This document shows, one piece after another, positions 56,701-64,000 of a DNA stretch of 64,000 bases. A program made the position numbers and the translations under genes. Numbering within the stretch: position 1 is the first letter of the stretch; every line of letters starts with the position of its first letter. The stretch comes from Lindgomyces ingoldianus (taxonomy: Eukaryota > Ascomycota > Dothideomycetes > Pleosporales > Lindgomycetaceae). Under the pieces are notes generated by a model, which was not told where the DNA came from, did not search any database, and saw only the letters and a list, made by a program, of their open reading frames with translations. The DNA lies in NCBI RefSeq assembly GCF_010093535.1, contig NW_022985181.1, forward strand, positions 733,333-797,332, read 5' to 3'.

Positions 56701-59700
56701 CCCTGCTACGTCTGCTCCGTTCTCGAGAAGCAGCTTGACGACTTCGAGATGGCCGTTGTTTGATGCTAAGTTGAGTGGCGTCCATCCATTTTTATTGGCC
56801 CCTGCTACGTCTGCTCCGTTCTCGAGAAGCAGCTTTACGACTGCGAGATGGCCGCTGTCTGATGCTGAGTTGAGCGGCGTCCATCCATTATTACTCGCCA
56901 CTGCTACGTCTGCCTTGTTCTCGAGAAGCAACTGGACGACTTCGAGATGGCCGTTGTTTGATGCTAAGTTGAGTGGCGTCCATCCACTATTACCGGGCGC
57001 TGCTACGTCTGCTCTGTTCTCAAGGAGCAGCTTGACGACTTCAAGATGCCCGTTGTTGGATGCTAAGCTGAGTGGCGTCCATCCATTTTTATTAGCCCTT
57101 GCTACGTCTGCCCCGTTCTCGAGAAGCAGCCTGACGACTTCTAGATGGCCGTTGTTTGACGCTGGGTAGAGTGGCTTACATCCAACTTTATTGGCCCCTG
57201 CTACGTCTGCTCCTTTTTTGAGAAGCAGCTTGACGACTTCAAGATGGCCGTTATTTGACGCTGAGCAAAGTGGTGTACATCCATCTGCACTGGCCCCTGC
57301 TACGTCTGCTCCGTTCTTGAGAAGTAGCCCAACTACCTTCTCGTGTCCACTTCGTGAAGCAAGGTATAACGGTGTCTTACCCTCATGAACACCAGCATTA
57401 ACACTTGCGCCTGCTTGAAATAATTCTTGAACTATTGTTAAGTTGCCGTTCCTACAAGCAGCTGCCAAAGCTCTTTCTTCTGAACCTGTCCTTTCATATA
57501 TACCCTGGTTTCCCTCCTGTATGAGATGCTTTACTGTCTCAACCAAATTAAGTCGTGAGGCGTAATATAGAGGGTCGAATACCGTGCCACAGTTTCTGCT
57601 TTCCGTTTCATCTAATTCCCCGTCCTTTGAGTCGAACCATTTCCTCCATGAATGCCAGTTTGCGTTATCCCTATCAAATAGTCTGTTTATAAGCCTGACT
57701 ATATCTGGATTCTGCGGCTCGCTTGCGACGACGTGCTGGTACCAAGAATTCGCCGCATAGTCTCGAAATGCCCCTTGAACCTTACCGGCCTCGACATGAG
57801 GAGCCAGCTGCCAAACCCTCGGAAAGTTTATGTAGCGAAGGCATGTTTTTGCTAGTATGCTGCCTTGAACTGCCTCGACTGAAGTCGACAAACGTCTGTT
57901 AGCTCCTATAGAACCCCCCTGTATCGGCAATTGTATGATAAGAAACTCCTTAACTGTAAAATGAGTTAGATGTACAGTCCTTAATCCTAGGTGTGGTTCT
58001 GACAAAGTACCCCGAACCTCTAGGAGTGATCCACAAAGGCCAAGTATTCCGCTATTAATGTAGTCTTCGTCGATTGAGTCTGGCATTTCCTCGATCGGGA
58101 GATCATCGTAATCGTCGTGAACAAGCAGAGCTTCAGCAATCTCACAGACTGTTAGCGGCTGTAGAGCGAACGCTGCCCAACGTAATATGGAAACAGCCCG
58201 GCCTTTTTTCCAGTCTGGGAAATGCGATATTTGGCTCCAGGTTCGGTCGTATAGCTGTTCAAGTCCTATTGGGGTTCCACCAATGGTGTCCTCAAGCTGC
58301 TTTTTGTTCATCCAGCCGTCCAGCGAGTCTTCTTGCATCCGTAGCCACAAGAATTGGCCATTGCAACGGTCAGCCATCTTCTGAGAAATATCGTCCTTTG
58401 TTGTTTCGTTCTTTTTAAACAACTTCCTGTTAACAATACTTCTAGAATACGCCACCGTATCAGGCTGGACGTCTTCAATAGAAATATTGTATTCGAAGAA
58501 ATTTTCGCTTGTATAGTTCCAGAAACCTTGCCGGATTTGAGGTTCAATGCGGCTGACTATCATTATGCGAGTAGTTGTATCTGCAACTGCTTGCCTGATA
58601 GTTTCAAGGAACTCGGCTACGGAGTTAGGATAGCCATACTTCTGGTTCTCTCCTATCCAAATACATTCATCCAGACCGTCTAAAATAAATGTGCATTTGG
58701 GTATAGCTTGGGTGATCTCTCGGAAGATCTTGACGATAGTCGCTCGCGTTGCTTTCTGCCCATATTGGGCTCCCCATTTCTCGTAGACCACTTCAAATGC
58801 TCTTTGGTGCGATATCAACTGGAATATCCATGATCGTACCGCTACGTAGAGGTCTCCATGGCTGTCAAAGTCGGATGAAAAAAAAAAGTGCGCAAGTGGC
58901 TCTTTCAGCGTACACGAGAGATGTTCAATCACCCTGGCGCAGAGAATGGTCTTTCCAAACCCAGCGGGTCCATTAATCCAAAGAAACTTGGCAGTTCCTC
59001 CCGGGAATTCACTAGAAACCCAGTTACGAAATACAGGCCGGTCTAGGATCCAGTCGCATGTGCCGTCTAGTTTTTTGTGGATAGAGTTTTCATATTGCTC
59101 ATTCGGATTATAGCTATCCAGTAGCCAGTTACTCAGGTCTCTTCGTGTCTCAGCTTTAATAATTAGCTAAAGGCTAGGAGATAGAGAGGCAAGATGACCA
59201 ACCTTCGATTTCCTTCTCCATCTTGGCTAGGACTCGCTGGAATTCAGCATTTAACATCCCAGTGTCTGCCAAATTCTCTGAAAACGCCTTGGTTAGATAT
59301 TTTCTATAAAAGCTGGACTTGGCTCTCGCACCATTGCCGCCAGTTGGCCCTCCCCGTCTTGCGCGTATATCCTTTGCCCCATCGGGGGGTACCAAGTTAT
59401 GCAAACTCTGCACTAGCTTTCCAAATTGATCTACTTGTGCTATCCATGTTGCCTTGTCTCTTAGCGCCCATTTAAGCCGGCTTCGATGAGGCTGGGCCTT
59501 ATTATTGGGAAGAAGCTTTTTCCCCGTGGAATTCGTACCTGCTCCGGACCTAGGTGGTAACAGTGTATCGTCTGCATCTCTTTGGATGTCTCGAATGATC
59601 GACAAAATATTCTTAACCGCCGAATATGTCTTCGGATCGTCGAGAGCCTCATGGCGGCTTTCTGATTCTTTGCTCTGCTCAATACCAACAGCTAGACCCC

Positions 59701-59860
59701 ATTTCTCGAAGCGGAGCTTATCTACTTCGAACTGAGCCGCCAGATGATGCGAATCGATTTGAAAATTCTTGTAGTTATCAAGCTTCTCAAGAGCTTCCAA
59801 GCAGGTACTGAAAAGGCTAACGAGCGCTATGGTACCGACAGCTAGGCCTGCTGGTTCCAT
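53754..59860 (-). CDS. NLR: HeLo - NACHT - ankyrin repeats - ZZ zinc finger
   Basis: Exons 59860-59203, 59153-53937 (contains 765 Ns, 54752-55516) and 53891-53754. Introns are 49 bp (GTTGGT..TAAAG) and 45 bp (GTAAGT..AACAG). Exon 1 is a HeLo-type domain (MEPAGLAVGTIALVSLFSTC, FEVDKLRFEKWG), ~220 residues; HeLo domains act as membrane-targeting cell-death effectors. NACHT: FLWINGPAGFGKTILCARVI, CTFILDGLDEC (Walker B), MIVSRIEPQIR, FLWLRMQEDSL. Then about 20 ankyrin units of 33 residues before the gap, two or three more near-identical ones after it, and about five divergent units. The last exon completes WCNGCFHDIYGPRFHCRTC and DYCFMCKPFLDHIHKDHEW, a ZZ zinc finger. Likely a death-triggering receptor for non-self. 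The frame before and after the gap agrees only if the gap is not 765 bp. Confidence 0.88.
54620..57430 (-). repeat. 99-bp ankyrin-coding tandem repeat with assembly gap
   Basis: A 99-bp unit (33 residues, consensus NGWTPLNSASNNGHLEVVKL then LLENGADVA) repeats at least 21 times with very high identity. Units follow a three-step order (SASDSGHLAVV, LASNNGHLEVV, YSASNSGHLEVV), at least twice in a row, so 297-bp blocks were duplicated. The run of 765 Ns lies inside the array. Confidence 0.9.
54752..55516. other. Assembly gap (765 N)
   Basis: Unknown bases within the ankyrin array; size is the assembler's estimate. A true length that is not a multiple of three different from 765 is ruled out by the flanking frames if the gene is intact: it must differ from 765 by 1 or 2 modulo 3. 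Confidence 0.95.
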
Positions 59861-60502
59861 GGCTGTATACGCTGTTTGCTGCGAAACAACTCAATTTCGG
59901 AAGGTATGCGATGATGGTTAGGAACCAGGTGGAATAACTCTTGTTCCTTAGTATGAATAGGTATTTTGACGTATGCAGAGGCAAATATTCTTGGTGCGGT
60001 TAGGCAGCTATGTTCTTGGCAACCCCTCACCGATCTAAGTAGAAGAATGGTGCGCTACCGTATTTCATCGCTTAACGCACAGCCCCTCGTAACGCACACA
60101 CAATGTGACGGTGCGTCACGCCACATCCTGGAGGGTAGTTCTCCCTTCAGGCCTAGGGCCTCGCCTAGGCATTGGCATGGGTATATCTTCCTTCGAAGCA
60201 GCACCTCTGCTCCTCAGTTTAATCTACACAACTAAAATCCATCAACTTTTCAATTAACATTATCTCCACTAGTATAGGCCTAATTAAGGCCGCGCTAGCG
60301 TGGTTTAAATTGCTAAAGCTTAGAGAAAAACCTAATTTTAGTGCAACAGCGAGAAAATATAGTTGTTATCGCTCTATACAATTGAAACGCCACCGCAGGG
60401 TGCAGGGCACCTATGCAGAGAAGCACAAAAATTAACTTCTTAATAAGGTATAAGAAAAGAAACTCTCTAAATACTTTAATAAGCTTTATATAAAAAAACC
60501 AC
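59861..60502. other. NLR promoter region, then AT-rich DNA
   Basis: Ordinary composition to about 60235, AT-rich beyond. Short ORFs only (for example 59966-60235), no domain. Confidence 0.45.
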
Positions 60503-61181
60503 TAACGTACTTTATAGGCAAGTTGCTTACACACCTAAGTTGCTTACTTTTGCTAAGACCTTACTACACTACTCTTTTTACACTAATGCATTTTTAATAA
60601 CACTACTTAAACGTGTTAAAAGAACATTAGATGCAGCTTACACTTTAAGCTTTTAAATAAAATATAATACTTTTTAACTAACATGCTGCAGCTATTTATA
60701 GAGTTTTTTAAAAAATAATAAGTAACTAACACACTAGACAACCTTTCTAAGCTAATTATATAGCTAACTTATAAAAGCTAGATAATAATAAAAAGTAAGT
60801 AATTATTTAGCACATACTTAAGCTAAATGCGCAAGGATTTCCCCCCTAGCTAGCAGCTATAGCTAATATAGCTAATTCTTTGCACACTAAGCATAATATA
60901 GGCTATATTAGTATAAACTAGTCTAATATGTTTATTAAGCGTTACTTAAAGCTTAAAGTAAAGTTTAAGTATAAGTATAACTATAAAAAAGCTTTTTATA
61001 AAAATTTTATAGTAATTTAAAGCTAGTTTAACCTTATAAAGAATATTAAAGCTAAGTATAGTATTTAAGATAATAACATGTATAACTTTAATAAAACAGA
61101 GTTTATAATAGGCTAAATATCTACTAGAGTAGTTATTACAGGTTTAGAGAGATAAAGATAGCTAAAAGTAGTCTAGCTAGG
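60503..61181. mobile_element. Left half of a long-TIR element
   Basis: Begins TAACGTACTTTATAGGC and matches the reverse complement of 6050-6768, including the centre segment with AGATAAAGATAGCTAAAAGTA. It is cut off at 61181 by an LTR-like insertion beginning TGTTACGG. Strongly RIP-like. Confidence 0.75.
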
Positions 61182-61760
61182 TGTTACGGTCTACGGTTGG
61201 ACCAGCGTAACTCCACCAGCAGTGCTCCACAATCTAGCTGGATTGGGACAGGGCTCGCTTATGGACCAATCGGAAGCCACGGAGGCAGCACAGCTGCCTA
61301 AGGTAATGGAAGAATGCGTCATCTAGTAGGAACACAGGACGCAAGGCCTAAGAGAGCTTAGCGAGTCTACACAAGCTAGGACAAGTTAGCAGTAGGACTA
61401 ATTTATAAGGCTTACCTAAACTTGCCTAAACTCGCCTTAGTGCACCCTTTATATGTATATAGTTCTTACATTAAACAACCTTTAGAAGGTGTGTTTAATG
61501 TTAAGTTTATTTTTTACATAGACTAAGTAGCATTTAGCTTTCTAAAGAGCTATAATACTATTTATATATCTTGCACTATATCTACCTCTAACCCTGTCTA
61601 AAAGGACTGTTTAACCCTAGCCTCCCTACTGCTGCACATAGGGCAAACCACAATCTAGTCGCTCTTCTATTCTCCACTAGCCTATTAGCCTGTACGTAGG
61701 ACTGTACACCCTACTAATTAGCCTCTACCCTCTGTTATACTTCCCTATAGGAACATTATA
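61182..61760. repeat. LTR-like sequences, two pieces
   Basis: 61182-61450 begins TGTTACGGTCTACGG, is less AT-rich and unlike other repeats here. About 61540-61740 resembles the minus-oriented LTR at 5256-5672 (TTGCACTATATCTACCTCTA, GGCAAACCACAATCT). Boundaries unclear; perhaps an LTR and a partial older copy in opposite orientation. Confidence 0.5.
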
Positions 61761-62154
61761 AGACCTAAGTGCTTCTATAAAGTAAAGATTATAACATTAA
61801 ACACTACCCTCTTTAAAAAGTATAGATACCTTACAACATAATTTAGATTCTAACATAGCCTATACTGCGCTATTAAGATCTACAGAAGTTCCTACCTAAA
61901 GTAAAGCTGTCTTAGCAGAACAGATTAATTTAATCTAAGACATCATTAAGAAACTCTAGTAAATTAGTAATAAGGTTAGCAAGCTACTAAAACTTAAATA
62001 AAAGATTACTAACTTTTATTAAAAAATAGTAAAATTATAAAACCTTTTTAAACTATTAAGCCTCTAGGAAGCTACTAACTAAGCCTATTAGATACATAAA
62101 CTATAAGTAGAGTTAGTAAAAATCTAAAACATCTTAACAGAGAAAGCAAGTATT
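61761..62154. other. AT-rich RIP-like DNA
   Basis: No readable gene; many stops. Confidence 0.4.
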
Positions 62155-62590
62155 TGTTACAATCCTTACTCCGGCGAAATGATATTTTCGGGAGTACGTC
62201 GGCCTATAATGGAATGTGGGTGCGGGTAAGAGAACTTAGCTGGATTGGGTGTACAGTCTGTCGAGCAGAGTATGGGATGAGGCGGGGTTAAGAGTAGGCA
62301 GGCTTGTGGTTTAACCTGGCGGCTGTATAGAGAGCTAGTAAACCTGATCTATAGGGATAGGAGTAGAGGTATATATAGTGCAAGATATACAAGGCAGCTG
62401 TGATCTAGTATAGGGTCACAGCTTCTTAGTTTAAGGAGGATAGAGCAGGTAGTCTTAACAATAAACTAAACAGTAATCACAACCTTCTAACTATAGTTGT
62501 AATTAAGACTATATACATAGGGTTTACATGCTTTGCAGGCTTGCATGCTGTTCTTAAAACTACCTGCATAGCCTGCAAGCCTACAAGCCT
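62155..62590 (+). repeat. LTR-like repeat, plus orientation
   Basis: Starts TGTTACAATCCTTACTCCGG. Partner of the reversed copy at 5256-5672 and less decayed than it (CCGGCGAAATGATATTTTCG here versus AGCGAAATAGTATTTTC). The right end is taken where similarity stops. Confidence 0.65.
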
Positions 62591-62889
62591 GTGTGTCCTA
62601 TTAGACAACACACTTAGCAAAACCTTTCTCTAAAAGCTAGAGCTATTCCTTATCTGTCCTGTTACGTAATTTGTTAAGAGCAGGGCTAACTGTTTTCTAT
62701 CTAATGTTGTTTAGGCTGTGTAGAACAGCCTGTTAGGTTATTACAGTCTAACTGTTAGCTGTAACACGCAGGCGTCCTTTCTAGTTAGCGTTCTTACTAT
62801 TACGTTCTTTCTGTTACAAGTGTTAGATTTTCTTTTTAGCTAGTGCGTTCCTGTCTTTAAAGGCTAGTCTAATATTAATCTTTTTTAAC
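62591..62889. other. AT-rich DNA
   Basis: No readable gene. Confidence 0.4.
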
Positions 62890-63340
62890 TATGCCTTATT
62901 AGGTTTCTTGTTTGTCTGCTGTTAAGTGTTGCCTTTGTACAGTTACTTGTCTTAATCCTCTTTATTGTACTAAGATGCGTCTATATAGTGCCTGTTATTT
63001 AAGCAGGTCCTCTTACGCAATGTCCTTATTATTAGATAAGTGTGTTAAGTGTGTAAAAAAAGGGAGCTATTATAATGCTTTTATATCTAATATAGCTTAG
63101 AACTAGTTAGAGTGTAAGCGTAAGAGATTATTAGCAGAAGCAAAGGTAGCTTAAGAAGATAAAATGTGTAAGAAGGAGAAGTTAGTAAAACACTTTTAAT
63201 TAATTATTTCTTATAAGAAGAGAATTTAAAAGTAGTTAAAAGTTTTAGAGAATTAAAGAGCAAAGTATCTAAAAGAAGACCTCTTATTACTAAATAAACT
63301 TAAAGCGCTAGAGGTAAAAGCAGCTAGTCTCCCTTCTCCT
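62890..63340 (+). pseudogene. Decayed Cys-rich, coiled-coil, transposon-associated protein relic
   Basis: In-frame translation gives two Cys-rich patches (KCCLCTVTCLNPLYC, DKCVKCVKKGSYYN) and then, through stops, a Lys/Glu/Leu-rich helical stretch (CKRKRLLAEAKVA, EDKMCKKEKLVKHF, LLLLNKLKALEVKAAS). This resembles the repeated fungal hypothetical proteins with CxxC pairs before a coiled coil that accompany transposon-rich regions. The family name and role are unknown to me. RIP-type stops throughout. Confidence 0.45.
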
Positions 63341-64000
63341 TAACCTATGTTAAAGGGCTAGGGACTTCCTACATTATAGACAGCTAATGCTACTGCAGTT
63401 TTATCTAATAATAGTGTTTTCTAGTCTAAGGAGCTTTCTCTAAAGTAGTTTTGTTTAGAAGGGACTCTAAGTATTTATAAAGGGCCTAAGAAGTGTTTAA
63501 TAAGCTCTTAAAAGGTTCCTATGTGTTTTTACTAGTAGGCTATCCTTTTCATTTTATTAAGTATTTATTTCTTTTGTAGTTTAAGATCTTTTTTACTTTA
63601 TATTTCTATTTTTCTTTTTTTTATCTAGTAGTTGTAAGTAGGATTATTTTTGTTATAAGTTTAAGTTTAAAAACATAGAACTAGGGGTGTATTTACATTT
63701 CTTTAGGTAGTTTAAGTTTATAGATGCTAGGGCGTGTTTATATTACATAGTATAGCTCTATGCGTTTCTTTACTAACTTCCTAGAAAGTCTTAGTGTCTT
63801 AAGGTCCTTTATATCTAAGTATATATAGTTATTTAGATGTATTTTTAGTGCTAGTTTTTTTTTTTTATTTACTGCTTTTTCTATAGCTTCTTTAGCTAAC
63901 TAGGCTTCTTTTATAAGTTTCTAATGTAGCTCTAGGAGCTTAGTTGTGCAATCTATTGCTTCTAGGGGATTAGTTAGTTGTAAGCTGTAGGGCTTATATT
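63341..64000. other. AT-rich RIP-like DNA to window end
   Basis: Dense stops; probably continuation of the preceding relic's element. Nothing diagnostic. Confidence 0.4.

Noticed and set aside
54517..57388. Plus-strand ORFs rich in Ser, Arg, Leu and Thr opposite the ankyrin array
   Set aside because: Antisense of the 99-bp ankyrin repeat; repetitive because the repeat length is a multiple of three.
1..64000. Telomeric TTAGGG-type repeats or rRNA/tRNA genes
   Set aside because: Looked for and not seen; no subtelomere claim can be made beyond the helicase relic.

Overview
The window reads as nuclear DNA of a filamentous ascomycete (Pezizomycotina). Genes have very short introns (about 45-85 bp) with GT..AG ends and CTAAC/CTGAC-like branch sites, and are packed in divergent pairs. 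The DNA is two-speed: a gene block of ordinary base composition (about 8.5-47.7 kb) lies between and beside AT/TpA-rich blocks (1-8.5, 41.1-43.5, 47.7-53.4 and 60.3-64 kb). In those blocks every coding relic is riddled with TAG/TAA where CAG/CAA is expected, the pattern left by repeat-induced point mutation (RIP). The class cannot be fixed from sequence alone.

Layout. 0.4-2.0 kb: dead Pif1-type helicase. 2.67-2.80 kb: 11-bp tandem repeat with a small gap. 5.26-8.5 kb: LTR remnants, a long-terminal-inverted-repeat (TIR) element with tandem tails, a fresh 347-bp foldback insertion and two ~128-bp elements. 9.2-14.9 kb: four housekeeping genes in two divergent pairs (Ugo1-like carrier/adrenodoxin-type ferredoxin; Rrp15/SRP54). 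15.8-19.0 kb: a periplasmic-binding-like protein and a flavin monooxygenase. 19.8-24.1 kb: a large NLR (alpha/beta hydrolase, NB-ARC, TPR). 24-30 kb: sparse, with two dead genes, a small secreted protein and a cytochrome P450 cut by a 128-bp element. 30.2-39.7 kb: a multipass membrane protein, a GPI-anchored cysteine-rich protein, the queuine tRNA-ribosyltransferase accessory subunit, a dead metallophosphoesterase and a 570-residue protein of unknown function. 40.3-45.1 kb: both ends of a dead NACHT-WD40 NLR separated by solo LTRs and AT-rich DNA. 45.9-46.8 kb: a short-chain dehydrogenase. 48.4-51.1 kb: nested foldback/TIR elements. 51.6-53.1 kb: dead hAT transposase. 53.7-59.9 kb: an apparently intact HeLo-NACHT-ankyrin NLR that I read as ending in a ZZ zinc finger; its ankyrin array is interrupted by 765 Ns. 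60.5-64 kb: half a TIR element, LTRs and a dead cysteine-rich transposon-associated gene.

Functional themes. The housekeeping genes cover mitochondrial fusion, Fe-S assembly, 60S ribosome biogenesis, protein targeting and tRNA modification. The accessory part is a fungal innate-immunity/heterokaryon-incompatibility repertoire: three NLRs of three architectures, one TPR, one WD40 and one ANK, of which the WD40 one is dead. They sit beside or inside transposon-rich, RIP-affected DNA. All gene models are read by eye; splice sites were chosen by frame, consensus and conserved motifs.
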